Assembly (NCBI GenBank): GCA_034423775.1
Contig: CP139918.1
Location: forward strand, 2,852,001 to 2,916,000
DNA from: Alphaproteobacteria bacterium US3C007
GTDB lineage: Bacteria > Pseudomonadota > Alphaproteobacteria > Rhodobacterales > Rhodobacteraceae
Length of the DNA stretch: 64,000 nucleotides
Direction of reading: 5' to 3'
Shown here: piece by piece, positions 38,696 through 47,270 of the stretch
Layout: each line of letters begins with the position of its first letter
How positions within the stretch are numbered: position 1 is the first letter of the stretch
Position numbers and translations under genes: made by a program
The notes under the pieces: generated by a model
The model's input: the letters and a program-made list of their open reading frames with translations, nothing else
What the model was told of the DNA's origin: nothing
Database searches by the model: none

Positions 38696-39832
38696 TTACA
38701 ATGCTGCAGCGCATTTTTCTATCTTGAAGAACATATCTAGGATCAATGTCACCGGGTCAAGGTTGACCGCCCGCCCATGACGCATTCGTTGTGAAATATC
38801 TTGCTGCAAGAGGGCCCATTTACGGGCGCCTATTGGCCCTTTATGAAGTGTTGTGAACAGCTTTTGGTCAAGCGTTGTAGGATCCGAATCCGGATCCAGT
38901 GGGATAAGCGATGTTTTCGCAGCTTGCCCTAAAATATAATCGATAAGGTCTATCAACAAATCAAAACGCTCTGAATTCGCTTGCCCTGCAAAGCTTTCAG
39001 CCAGTTTTAAAGCGGCGCTTTGGTTCAGGCTGGGCAACGTTTGCAGGGTTGAAATTAGCGCGCTGTAAAGCGCATCTCCGTCAAGCTGAGCCAAACGGAT
39101 CGCTTGACCGGCTGACCCTGCAGAGAGGCGCGTGAAGAGTGAGCTTTGTTCTTCAGAAAGGTGGATTTTTGCCTGAGTCAAAGCTTGCTGCATCATATCA
39201 TGCGATAAGGCTGAGAGGCGCAGCTCTCGGCAGCGCGACCGTAGCGTTGGCAAAAGGGCGGCCGGTTGATGGCTGATCAAAAACAAAAAGGCGTTTTTGG
39301 GCGGCTCTTCCAGCATTTTCAACAGCGCATTGGCGGCGCTACCCGTCATATCATCGGCGGCATCAATTATCACCACGCGTGCGCCGCCATCGGCCGCTGA
39401 CAGGCCGAAAAAGCTTTTTAGGCTGCGCACATCATCAACCGTAATATTTTGCTTAAAGCGTTTGCGTTTTTCATCATAGCTGCGCCTAAGCACGCAAAGC
39501 GCGGGCTCTGAACCGGCCAGTATACGGGGCAGGGCGGGGTGGTCTGGTGGTGTTTCCAAATTCGATACGTGTTGACTCATCGCGCCAAACAGGCCGTCTT
39601 GGGCCGGCGCATTTGGCGTTGTGAGCAAGAATTTGGCAATTTTCCAAACAAGCGTTGCTTTGCCAACGCCGCGCGGGCCGCTCAGCAACCATGCGTGATG
39701 CAACCTGCCCCTGTCAAAAGCGTTTAAAAATTGTTGTTGAGCGCTATCTTGACCAAAAATTGTGGTGGCTTCAGAGGGATGCGGCGCCCCGAAAATTTTA
39801 TCGGACACTGGCAGCGGCTCAAGATCTTTCAT
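38696..39832 (-). CDS. holB: DNA polymerase III subunit delta'
   Basis: Clamp-loader subunit. The 378 residues contain the AAA+ fold with WLLSGPRGVGKATLVWKIAKFLL as the Walker A region, VVIIDAADDMTGSAANALLKMLEEPP, and LISHQPAALLPTLRSRCRELRL with the SRC motif. A zinc module is not evident, as in many alphaproteobacterial members. It starts within the last four bases of tmk (ATGA), the normal tmk-holB coupling. Confidence 0.95.
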   Translation of the reverse strand: MKDLEPLPVSDKIFGAPHPSEATTIFGQDSAQQQFLNAFDRGRLHHAWLLSGPRGVGKATLVWKIAKFLLTTPNAPAQDGLFGAMSQHVSNLETPPDHPALPRILAGSEPALCVLRRSYDEKRKRFKQNITVDDVRSLKSFFGLSAADGGARVVIIDAADDMTGSAANALLKMLEEPPKNAFLFLISHQPAALLPTLRSRCRELRLSALSHDMMQQALTQAKIHLSEEQSSLFTRLSAGSAGQAIRLAQLDGDALYSALISTLQTLPSLNQSAALKLAESFAGQANSERFDLLIDLIDYILGQAAKTSLIPLDPDSDPTTLDQKLFTTLHKGPIGARKWALLQQDISQRMRHGRAVNLDPVTLILDMFFKIEKCAAAL

Positions 39833-40455
39833 GAGAGCGCCAGTTTAACGCGTTGATATATGGTTTCGGCCAGTTCTACGATATCACGATTGCCGTCCAC
39901 AACCGCGATACGCGTTTCGAATTCACGCGCCAGCTCTAAAAATCCGCTGCGCATGCGTTGTTGCAGATCGAGGCCAAAATCTTCAAAACGTTCCTCTGCT
40001 GTTGCGCGCGCTTTCGCCCGTTTCAATCCGATTTCTGGATCCATATCGATTAAAATCGTAATATCGGGATCATATGGGATCATAAGGCGGTGCAACTGAT
40101 CCACAAGCGCCCGCAGATCGCCCCGACTTATACCTTGATACATGCGGGTTGAATCCGCAAAGCGATCGCAGATGACGATTTTGCCTTGAATGAGCGCGGG
40201 TAAAATCGTGCGTTCGATGTGATCACGCCGGGCCGCAGTGAATAATAGTATTTCGGTTTCAGCAGACCATCTATCGGTTGCGCCTTGTAGAACAAGATCG
40301 CGAATTTCTTCTGCACCTTCTGAGCCACCGGGCTCTCGCGTCAAAATAATATCATAGCCTTCGTCTTGCAAGCGCGCCGCCAAAAGCTTGGTTTGCGTTG
40401 ATTTGCCAGACCCATCTATGCCCTCAAACGTGATGAAACGCCCGGGATAAGTCAA
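39829..40455 (-). CDS. tmk: Thymidylate kinase
   Basis: Phosphorylates dTMP to dTDP. P-loop FEGIDGSGKSTQTKLLAARL, the TREPGGSEGAEEIR motif and DRFADSTRMYQG (DR-Y/F-x-S type) are complete in 208 residues, followed by a lid region containing KRAKARATAEERFED. It overlaps both neighbours by four bases, holB downstream and the carboxypeptidase upstream. Confidence 0.97.
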   Translation of the reverse strand: MTYPGRFITFEGIDGSGKSTQTKLLAARLQDEGYDIILTREPGGSEGAEEIRDLVLQGATDRWSAETEILLFTAARRDHIERTILPALIQGKIVICDRFADSTRMYQGISRGDLRALVDQLHRLMIPYDPDITILIDMDPEIGLKRAKARATAEERFEDFGLDLQQRMRSGFLELAREFETRIAVVDGNRDIVELAETIYQRVKLALS

Positions 40456-41648
40456 AATGCCGCCTCCGGACCGTCGATCAGCATGTTTTTCAAGGTGATC
40501 GCCGCGGTTCTCAGCCGCGCAGAAAACCCACCAACTGAAATTGAGGTTGCCGCGAAAAGATCGTAGCGGCTGTCGGGTAAACCATCAGATGAAACGATCA
40601 AATCCGCTATTTTATCACCTTGTTTGATAGGGGCGGGGATCGGCCCCTTATATTCAATCCGCAAGGTCAAACTGTCTTTGCTCATTACGGGTACCAGAAT
40701 TTGTAGGTCTTGGTTCAAGGACAAAGCAACTGATTTTTCGCTACCATTCCAAACCGGCGCCAATGCCAGCGGGGTACCTTTTGATCTGAGGGGGCGCAGC
40801 GAGAATTGTCGGAAGGCCCAATTCACCATCGCTTCTGCTTCCTCCGCGCGCTCGCGCGCCGAACCCAAGCCTGAAAGCACAAACACAATACGGCGCTCGC
40901 CCTGTACGGCCGATCCTACAAGCCCATATCCGGCCTCTTTTGTATGACCCGTTTTTAACCCGTCGGCTCCGATCTGCAATTTCAACAAAGGGTTACGGTT
41001 TTGTGTATTCGCAGGGGCTCTTCCATCAAATTCAAAGCGTTGTTCGGCGAAAAGCGGGTAAAATTCTGGAAAGTCTTTGATCAGAGCGGATGCTAAAAGA
41101 CCTAGATCATGCGCGCTCATCGCGTGTCCGATCTGTGGCCAGCCATTTGAATTTGTAAAAGTTGACTGTGTCATGCCAAGTTGTTTCGCGCGCTGCGTCA
41201 TCATAGTGGCAAAGCCGGCTTCGGTTCCATCGGGCGATAGGGCTTCGGCGATGACCGCGCAGGCATCATTTCCAGATAGTACAATAATCCCGCGCAAGAG
41301 ATCTTCGACCGTGACGCGATCGGATGTATCCAGAAACATTGTTGAGCCACCATAGCTGGCTGCATGATCAGAAACAGGCAGCTTTTCATCCAGGTTTAAA
41401 CGGCCCGCTCGGATAAACTCGAACGCCATATAAAGCGTCATCAGTTTTGACATAGAAGCTGGCGGCAAGGGCGTTTCTGAGTTTTTTGACAGCAGCACGG
41501 AACCACTGGTCAGATCAATCGCGTAGGCGGCTTTGGCTTTGGTGTCAAACGACCAGGCAACCTGCCCCAAAAAGGCGCAGATGCAAAACATAAAAAATGT
41601 GATTGCCCCTGCTTTTTTAATTTGAAGTGGTGAAAACCGCCAAAACAT
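40452..41648 (-). CDS. D-alanyl-D-alanine carboxypeptidase (penicillin-binding protein 5/6 type)
   Basis: Trims the terminal D-alanine from peptidoglycan stem peptides in the periplasm. A signal peptide (roughly residues 1-34) is followed by the serine-peptidase motifs SMSK, SGN (VLSGNDACAV) and KTGHT, then a PBP5-type C-terminal beta domain. It is 398 residues long and the first gene of the overlapping minus-strand operon with tmk and holB. The rlpA gene that often precedes it in this group is absent; tRNA-Ser lies upstream, divergent. Confidence 0.95.
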   Translation of the reverse strand: MFWRFSPLQIKKAGAITFFMFCICAFLGQVAWSFDTKAKAAYAIDLTSGSVLLSKNSETPLPPASMSKLMTLYMAFEFIRAGRLNLDEKLPVSDHAASYGGSTMFLDTSDRVTVEDLLRGIIVLSGNDACAVIAEALSPDGTEAGFATMMTQRAKQLGMTQSTFTNSNGWPQIGHAMSAHDLGLLASALIKDFPEFYPLFAEQRFEFDGRAPANTQNRNPLLKLQIGADGLKTGHTKEAGYGLVGSAVQGERRIVFVLSGLGSARERAEEAEAMVNWAFRQFSLRPLRSKGTPLALAPVWNGSEKSVALSLNQDLQILVPVMSKDSLTLRIEYKGPIPAPIKQGDKIADLIVSSDGLPDSRYDLFAATSISVGGFSARLRTAAITLKNMLIDGPEAAF

Positions 41649-41913
41649 TGCTCTACCTATACCTGATATGCCGTAAACACAGTTTATCGGTTAATGATGA
41701 AGTTTCAATGCCGGTTGCTGGCTCATGGGGTTAATCTTTTAGAAGAGCTGATTGTTTTTCAGCCGCGCAAACATAAACAGCGAATGGGAATGGAGGTTTT
41801 TGGTGCGAGGTCGCGCCATGATATTGATTTTAAGCCAATTTGGCTACGAAAGTCTGTTTTATTTAAGATTGGCTCTTTTAGAATCAATCTTCTGCAGCTA
41901 TGCGGGGTTCGTC

Positions 41914-42003
41914 GGAGGAGTGGCAGAGTGGTTGAATGCACCGGTCTTGAAAACCGACGTAGGTGAAAGTCTACCGTGGGTTCGAATCCCACCTCCTCCG
42001 CCA
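41914..42003 (+). tRNA. tRNA-Ser (anticodon UGA)
   Basis: A 90-base cloverleaf with encoded CCA. Acceptor stem GGAGGAG (41914-41920) pairs with CTCCTCC (41993-41999), G42000 is the discriminator. The anticodon loop CTTGAAA (41946-41952) gives TGA. A long variable arm (GTAG...CTAC) identifies serine, and TTCGAATC forms the T loop. One oddity is the top anticodon-stem pair, which is C-A (CCGGT against ACCGA). Confidence 0.97.
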
Positions 42004-42248
42004 TAAGGCAGACATTTTCAATGTGTTAGCCTTGAAATTGAGTGCTACCCATTCTCTTACCCATTAATAATATGATTGCTTCGTTTTCTGAAGTTGAACC
42101 GAGTGCCCGCTTCAGACTTTTAAATTAACCAAATGGCAATGTTGTCGTTCGTTGCGAGGTATATTTGAACTAGGGGGTAGAGGGACCGATGGGGTGGGGC
42201 ATAACCATGCAAATAGGTATCCCGTTCATTTCAAGCACCAATTTTAGA
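42004..42248. other. Non-coding stretch behind tRNA-Ser, possible attachment-site flank
   Basis: No convincing gene is seen. Just after the tRNA there are short tandem-like words (GCTACCCATTC, CTTACCCATTA at about 42042-42065) of a kind often found where integrases have used a tRNA gene. No integrase gene remains. The role as an attachment site is inference. Confidence 0.35.
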
Positions 42249-42269
42249 AAAACAACCTAAGGTTGTTTT
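42249..42269 (-). terminator. Rho-independent terminator-like hairpin
   Basis: On the minus strand the 9-base perfect stem AAAACAACC / GGTTGTTTT with a 3-base loop runs into TTTTTCT. It would end a minus-strand transcript coming from the small ORF at 42481-42624. Confidence 0.55.
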
Positions 42270-42480
42270 GAGTGTAATACATAAATTATGAAGACCATAA
42301 CAGCCTACGATGCAGAGGCTTAGGCGCGTGCACGGGTTACAGAAATTCGCTCCAATCCATGCCTCGTTTCACAATCTATTCAACTCGCAAAGGTCACTCT
42401 CAAAACGTAGCACATTCAAACTATACCGTGACGCTGCTCTCACCGAGTGGCGTTCTTTAGTGATCTCGTAGACATACTCG

Positions 42481-42624
42481 TCAAATGAATACTGATGCTT
42501 TGGCCCGTTTGTCTGACAGCACCAGCGCGCGAGCTTTCTTTCGCTGGTGTCTGTTATGTTGTCTTGCTGTTGAGTTTGGCGAGCGAAGCTCCCCAACACT
42601 CAACGTTTTCAGTACCATTTTCAT
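42481..42624 (-). CDS. Unrecognised 47-residue basic small protein
   Basis: Short ORF beginning MKMVLKTLSVGELRSPNS and ending KRAKASVFI, rich in lysine and arginine in its second half. Its support is the translation signal: GGAGGTGA, a perfect anti-Shine-Dalgarno match, lies five bases before the ATG. A palindrome TGTAA-N5-TTACA is upstream and a terminator-like hairpin downstream. The coding region contains two strong imperfect hairpins (42516-42555 and 42569-42604), so the transcript could equally be a structured RNA or the decayed start of a longer gene. No function is assigned. Confidence 0.4.
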   Translation of the reverse strand: MKMVLKTLSVGELRSPNSTARQHNRHQRKKARALVLSDKRAKASVFI

Positions 42625-42667
42625 GGTCACCTCCATTCGTTGATATGGGGCTTCACTCTTGAAGCTA

Positions 42668-42682
42668 TGTAATCCGCTTACA
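42668..42682. promoter_or_regulatory. Operator-like palindrome TGTAATCCGCTTACA
   Basis: Perfect 5-base arms TGTAA/TTACA around a 5-base spacer, 44 bases upstream of the 47-codon ORF and next to a TATAGA sequence that could be a -10 element on the minus strand. A repressor site is inferred. Confidence 0.45.
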
Positions 42683-42854
42683 TCTATAAGCGCGGCTTAG
42701 CTGAATGCTAAAACTAGGGACAGAATAGCACATAAATCAGGTACAAAAAAGGGGTGGGTTAAAGATTGTTGCGGAGTTATGGGCGCTTTGAGGCTATGGG
42801 TTCATTTGTTTGTCGATGCTTTAGGGCATTGTTCTGGCAACATCAGCACCTCTG

Positions 42855-43847
42855 CTAAAAGCGAGGTGTTTCAATCCATGACTGCGGCAGGGCTGAGGGG
42901 TCCGCAAGTTGTTTGAGCATCATATTGCCAAGGCCTTTTCCGGCTGCCTGGAAGTCTTCTTCCACCGACTTGATTGCGGGACAAATGCGTTGTACCAGCC
43001 CATGGCTTTCTTTGCTCACAACGTGAATTTCTTTGCCAATCTTTATCCCAGCGCGTCGGGCGGCTTCAAAGCAAGAGATTCCGACATCTGCGCTAGTTGC
43101 TATGAAGCCGATCGTTTCTTTTCCATTTTTCAAGCGTGAGGTCATTGCGGCCGCTATTTCTTCCTGCGAAGAGTCCAGCGTTACGTCTTTGAGAATTTCA
43201 CCGCTGCAAGAACTCTGGCCAATTCCTTCTGCCCAGCCTTGCAAGCAATCTTGCGCGTATGCCATGTGACGTGGGGGCGGGATTAGAATCACCGAGTCGA
43301 CACCTGCGTTGGCAAGCCATGTCACACCATCTTTGCAAAATGCGCGGTTGTCGAAGTCGTAGAAACAATGCGTGTCCTTGAAGCCAGTTTGACCGTGCGT
43401 TGCAAATGGTAACCCGCGATCCAGAAGGTATCTGGCCCTGTTGTCCATAGGCTGTGTATTCGTGAACACGATTGCATCTGCAGTTTCGTTCTCAACCACA
43501 TATCTTATGGCGTCCATGGGATCCTCGCTCGTCAGGTGCGGCGTCACAATTAGGTGGTAGGGAGACCCGATCAATGCTTCGGACAAGCCGCTAGCAAAAT
43601 TGGATGAATTCCCGAGCGCTTTCGACTCAGTGGGAAGCACGAGGCTGATCACATAGGTCTTGCCTGTACGCAAGCGGACGCCAGCGCGATTCCGACGGTA
43701 GCCAATCTCATCGGCCACTTTACGGACACGATCTTTCGTTGATTGCTTGATTTCGGGGGCGTTTACCAACGAACGCGACACTGTACTAACACCCAATCCG
43801 GTGATCTGCGCAATCGTTTTTAGAGTTGGTTTCGCCTGAATCGCCAT
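42855..43847 (-). CDS. LacI-family transcriptional regulator
   Basis: Sugar-responsive repressor of 330 residues. The N-terminal helix-turn-helix PTLKTIAQITGLGVSTVSRSLVNAPEIKQST and hinge helix RRNRAGVRLRTGKT are followed by a periplasmic-binding-like ligand domain. ATG 43847 (GGCGG upstream) is preferred to the TTG seven codons earlier. It diverges from the mannoside operon, and two LacI-type palindromes lie between them, so autoregulation and repression of the operon are likely. Its stop codon falls inside a small inverted repeat CACCTC/GAGGTG (42847-42868). Confidence 0.93.
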   Translation of the reverse strand: MAIQAKPTLKTIAQITGLGVSTVSRSLVNAPEIKQSTKDRVRKVADEIGYRRNRAGVRLRTGKTYVISLVLPTESKALGNSSNFASGLSEALIGSPYHLIVTPHLTSEDPMDAIRYVVENETADAIVFTNTQPMDNRARYLLDRGLPFATHGQTGFKDTHCFYDFDNRAFCKDGVTWLANAGVDSVILIPPPRHMAYAQDCLQGWAEGIGQSSCSGEILKDVTLDSSQEEIAAAMTSRLKNGKETIGFIATSADVGISCFEAARRAGIKIGKEIHVVSKESHGLVQRICPAIKSVEEDFQAAGKGLGNMMLKQLADPSALPQSWIETPRF

Positions 43848-43883
43848 AGTCGCTGCCGCCTTGCTCAAGAATCACTTATAAAC

Positions 43884-43895
43884 TGAATCGTTTCA
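43884..43895. promoter_or_regulatory. Second LacI-type operator
   Basis: TGAATCGTTTCA differs by one base from the core TGAAACGTTTCA of the perfect site 97 bases away. It lies 36 bases before the lacI-family start, so it probably serves autoregulation or looping. Confidence 0.6.
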
Positions 43896-43980
43896 ATATT
43901 ACAAAGAGATTTGAATATTTTCAACACATTGATTTTAAAACGTAAAAGATACTTGCAGCAACGGTAATGCTGCGTATTCT

Positions 43981-43998
43981 TTTTGAAACGTTTCAAAA
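43981..43998. promoter_or_regulatory. LacI-family operator, 18-base perfect palindrome
   Basis: TTTTGAAACGTTTCAAAA is a perfect palindrome with the central CG typical of LacI-family operators. It directly abuts the AAGGAGG ribosome site of the binding-protein gene, where a bound repressor would block transcription. Confidence 0.85.
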
Positions 43999-44008
43999 GG
44001 AGGAAAAT

Positions 44009-45253
44009 ATGGGAAAGATCTTGAAGTCTCTTGTAGCAGGAACCGCACTTACCGCGGCGTCCGCGTCAATGGGAAATGCCGAAGGCGTCGAACTCGAAGT
44101 CACACACTGGTGGACGTCTGGCGGCGAAGCTGCGGCCGTGGCTGAGTTTGCAAAGGCGTTCAACGCGACTGAGCACACGTGGGTTGACGGAGCGATCGCC
44201 GGTTCTGGCGGGACTGCACGTCCAATCATCATTTCACGCATCTTGGGCGGTGACCCAATGCATGCAACACAGTTGAACCACGGTCGTCAGGCTGAAGAAC
44301 TGGTCGAAGCTGACCTGATGCTGGACCTCACTGACATCGCCGAAGCTGAAGGCTGGGCTGATCTTGTGAACCCGCCACGTCTTCTGGACGCCTGCACACT
44401 GGATGGTCGCGTCTACTGTGTGCCGGTGAACATCCACTCGCCCCAGTGGCTGTGGCTTTCCCACGATGCCTTTAAAAAGGCTGGCCTGGAAGTGCCTTCC
44501 GACTGGTTCGAATTCGTCGGTGCTGCGCCCGCATTGCGCGAAGCCGGTGTGATCCCGCTTGCGATGGGCCAGCAGCCCTGGCAAACCGATTTGGCCTTTG
44601 GCGCCATCATGGTGGCTGTCGGTGGTACCGATCTGTACCTCGACGTTCTGACCAACAAGAGCACCGAAGCCGCCGCTTCGCCTGAGATGACCAAAGTCTT
44701 TGAAGCCTACGCAGCAGCCCGCCTGCTCTCCGAAGGGTCAAACGTTCAGGACTGGAACCAGGCCACGAACCTCGTTATCACAGGTCAGGCAGGTGGTCAG
44801 ATCCACGGTGACTGGGCACAGGGTGAATTCCAGGTGGCTAAGCAAGTCGCTGGCGAAGACTACACCTGCTTGCCGGGTCTGGGTGTGAACGAAATCATCG
44901 CAACCGGCGGTGACGCGTTCTACTTCCCTGTACAGGATGATCCTGAAATCGAAGCGGCCCAGAAAGAGCTGGCATCGCTGATGATCTCTCGGGAAGTTCA
45001 GGTGGCCTTCAATCTCAAGAAGGGCTCTCTGCCGATCCGTGGCGACATCGACCTGTCCGCTGCCAACGACTGTATGCAGAAGGGTCTCGCGATCCTAGCT
45101 GCAGGCAATGTTCTGCCAGACGCCGTAAACGCGTTCAGCGCCGACACCACCGGCCAGATGTTTGACCTGATGGTAGAATTCTGGAATGACACCAGCATAA
45201 CCGTCGAAGACGCTCAAGCGCGTTACGTCGACATTATTGCGAGCGCTGACTAA
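44009..45253 (+). CDS. Carbohydrate ABC importer, periplasmic binding protein
   Basis: Family 1 sugar-binding protein, 414 residues from the ATG with AAGGAGG upstream. A signal peptide MGKILKSLVAGTALTAASASMGNA is followed by VELEVTHWWTSGGEAAAVAEFAKAFN, characteristic of glucose/mannose/oligosaccharide binders, and NIHSPQWLWLSHDAFKKAGLEVP. It is first in an operon with two permeases, an ATPase, a beta-mannosidase and sugar-converting enzymes, so beta-mannosides or manno-oligosaccharides are the likely cargo. Confidence 0.92.
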   Translation: MGKILKSLVAGTALTAASASMGNAEGVELEVTHWWTSGGEAAAVAEFAKAFNATEHTWVDGAIAGSGGTARPIIISRILGGDPMHATQLNHGRQAEELVEADLMLDLTDIAEAEGWADLVNPPRLLDACTLDGRVYCVPVNIHSPQWLWLSHDAFKKAGLEVPSDWFEFVGAAPALREAGVIPLAMGQQPWQTDLAFGAIMVAVGGTDLYLDVLTNKSTEAAASPEMTKVFEAYAAARLLSEGSNVQDWNQATNLVITGQAGGQIHGDWAQGEFQVAKQVAGEDYTCLPGLGVNEIIATGGDAFYFPVQDDPEIEAAQKELASLMISREVQVAFNLKKGSLPIRGDIDLSAANDCMQKGLAILAAGNVLPDAVNAFSADTTGQMFDLMVEFWNDTSITVEDAQARYVDIIASAD

Positions 45254-45267
45254 GCGATCCTCCCGGT

Positions 45268-45296
45268 GGGTCCGTGGCGCACGTTGCCACGGGCCC
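45268..45296. other. Stem-loop after binding-protein gene
   Basis: GGGTCCGTGGC pairs with GCCACGGGCCC (11 pairs, one G-U) around a 7-base loop, 14 bases after the stop. No T-run follows, so it probably protects the abundant binding-protein message or attenuates the permease genes rather than ending transcription. Confidence 0.7.
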
Positions 45297-45389
45297 CGCC
45301 GCACCAATCCACAAGTATGGTCGTTCCAAACATCTCCGGAATGTGGGGTGTTTTGATGTACCTGATAGCCAGAAGAATAGGGGGACAAG

Positions 45390-46313
45390 ATGGCGGTGAC
45401 AGACACTGGACAAGTGAAGGCAGGCGCAAAGAAACCAGTACGCTTGTTCAAGAATATGACAGCAAAGATCGCGGCTGTACCTATGATCTTGACAGCCTTG
45501 GTTGTTTTTGTCGGGTGCACCGCTTGGACGATCTATCATTCATTCACGAAATCGCGTCTTCTGCCCGCACCCAAAAAATGGGTTGGTCTTGACAACTATG
45601 ACAGACTTTGGAGCGAAAGCCGCTGGCTGATTTCAATCGAAAACTTGGCCATTTATGGCGTGTGTTCCTTGGTCTTATCGCTGGTCATCGGTTTTATCCT
45701 TGCTGCATTGCTGGACCGGAAAATCCGGTTCGAAAACACGATCCGTACGATCATCCTCTACCCATTCGCTTTGTCATTCGTTGTGACCGGATTGGTCTGG
45801 CAGTGGTTGTTGAACCCTGATCTTGGCATTCAGAATGTCATTCGCGAACTTGGTTGGACCAGCTTTGCCTTTGACCCGCTCAACAACGCCAATATCGTAA
45901 TCTACGGCATTCTGATTGCGGGTGTCTGGCAGGGCTCCGGTTTTGTGATGGTGCTGATGCTCGCGGGTCTGCGCGGCATCGACGAAGATGTCTGGAAGGC
46001 GTCGCGCGTCGAGGGCATCCCAACTTGGAAGACCTATATCTTCATCGTAATTCCGATGATGCGCCCGGTTTTTGTAACCGCACTTGTCATCATCTCGGCG
46101 GGCATCATCAAGGTCTATGACCTTGTCGTGGCGCAAACCAGCGGCGGCCCGGGCATCGCGTCCGAGGTTCCTGCGAAATACGTGATCGACAAAATGTTCG
46201 GATCGCAAAACTTGGGGCTGGGTTTTGCTGCGTCCACCATGATGCTTCTCAGCGTTTTGGTTGTTCTAATTCCTTGGGCCTATCTCGAATTTGGAGGCAA
46301 GAAAAATGGTTGA
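45390..46313 (+). CDS. Carbohydrate ABC importer permease (MalF type)
   Basis: Inner-membrane permease of 307 residues with about six helices. The permease coupling motif is visible as EDVWKASRVEGIPTWKTYIFIVIPMMRP. The N-terminal basic stretch FKNMTAKIAAVPM precedes the first helix. GGGGGAC lies before the ATG. It overlaps the second permease by eight bases. Confidence 0.92.
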   Translation: MAVTDTGQVKAGAKKPVRLFKNMTAKIAAVPMILTALVVFVGCTAWTIYHSFTKSRLLPAPKKWVGLDNYDRLWSESRWLISIENLAIYGVCSLVLSLVIGFILAALLDRKIRFENTIRTIILYPFALSFVVTGLVWQWLLNPDLGIQNVIRELGWTSFAFDPLNNANIVIYGILIAGVWQGSGFVMVLMLAGLRGIDEDVWKASRVEGIPTWKTYIFIVIPMMRPVFVTALVIISAGIIKVYDLVVAQTSGGPGIASEVPAKYVIDKMFGSQNLGLGFAASTMMLLSVLVVLIPWAYLEFGGKKNG

Positions 46314-47265
46314 TGCAAGCGTAAATGCCATGACGGGCCCGAGTGGACCGAAGCCCAAACGGGTTTTTTCATCCACCAATATCATCATCTACGGCACGCT
46401 TCTCGTCGTCTGCCTGTACTACCTTCTGCCTCTTTATGTGATGATCGTCACCTCGTTGAAAGGGATGCCCGAAATCCGGGTTGGCAACATCTTTGCCCCG
46501 CCGATAGAAGTAACCACTGCCCCCTGGACCAAAGCCTGGTCTGAGGCCTGCACTGGTGTGAATTGCGACGGGCTAAGCCGCGGATTCTGGAACTCGATCG
46601 CGATCCTGATCCCCTCGGTGATCCTGTCCATCGCGATTGCGTCTGTGAACGGATACGCGCTGGCCAATTGGAAATTCAAAGGGTCCGAGGTCTTTTTCAC
46701 TATCCTGATCTTTGGCGCCTTCATCCCCTATCAGGTGATGATCTATCCCATCGTGATCCTGCTCAGGGAAAGCGGCGATGGTATCACGTCGTTCATCCGG
46801 CTCTTCAACAGCGATGCGCCCAACTTCCGCCTGATGGGGTCGGTCTGGGGGCTGGTGATCGTGCACACGATCTTTGGCATGCCGATCCTTACCTTGTTGT
46901 TCCGCAACTACTTTACGTCTGTTCCTGAAGAACTGTTCAAAGCGGCCCGCGTTGATGGGGCGGGGTTCTGGGGAATCTATTTTCAGATCATGCTGCCGAT
47001 GTCGCTTCCGATCTTTGTTGTTGCGATGATTTTGCAGGTGACAGGTATCTGGAACGACTTCCTCTTTGGAGTGATTTATACCAAACCGGAAACATACCCG
47101 ATGACCGTTCAGCTCAATAATATTGTGAACTCGGTGCAAGGTGTGAAGGAATACAACGTCAATATGGCGGCGACCCTTCTGACAGGTCTTGTTCCACTCA
47201 TCATCTACTTCGCTTCCGGTAAACTCTTCGTCCGCGGCATCGCTGCCGGTGCTGTGAAAGGCTAA
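46306..47265 (+). CDS. Carbohydrate ABC importer permease (MalG type)
   Basis: Second permease, 319 residues from the ATG that has GGAGG eight bases upstream; a longer open frame from 46291 lacks a ribosome site. The coupling motif is PEELFKAARVDGAGFWGIYFQIMLPMSLP. A soluble loop of about 40 residues after the first helix holds two cysteines (SEACTGVNCDG), also seen in glucose/mannose-type MalG proteins. Confidence 0.92.
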   Translation: MVDASVNAMTGPSGPKPKRVFSSTNIIIYGTLLVVCLYYLLPLYVMIVTSLKGMPEIRVGNIFAPPIEVTTAPWTKAWSEACTGVNCDGLSRGFWNSIAILIPSVILSIAIASVNGYALANWKFKGSEVFFTILIFGAFIPYQVMIYPIVILLRESGDGITSFIRLFNSDAPNFRLMGSVWGLVIVHTIFGMPILTLLFRNYFTSVPEELFKAARVDGAGFWGIYFQIMLPMSLPIFVVAMILQVTGIWNDFLFGVIYTKPETYPMTVQLNNIVNSVQGVKEYNVNMAATLLTGLVPLIIYFASGKLFVRGIAAGAVKG

Positions 47266-47270
47266 TAGAC

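Noticed and set aside
42369..42599. 76-residue minus-strand frame overlapping the 47-codon ORF
   Set aside because: It starts inside a hairpin without a ribosome site, and the other frame has a perfect one. It could still be part of a decayed longer gene.
42847..42868. CACCTC/GAGGTG inverted repeat at the LacI-type gene stop as a terminator
   Set aside because: The stem is short and no T-run follows on the minus strand.
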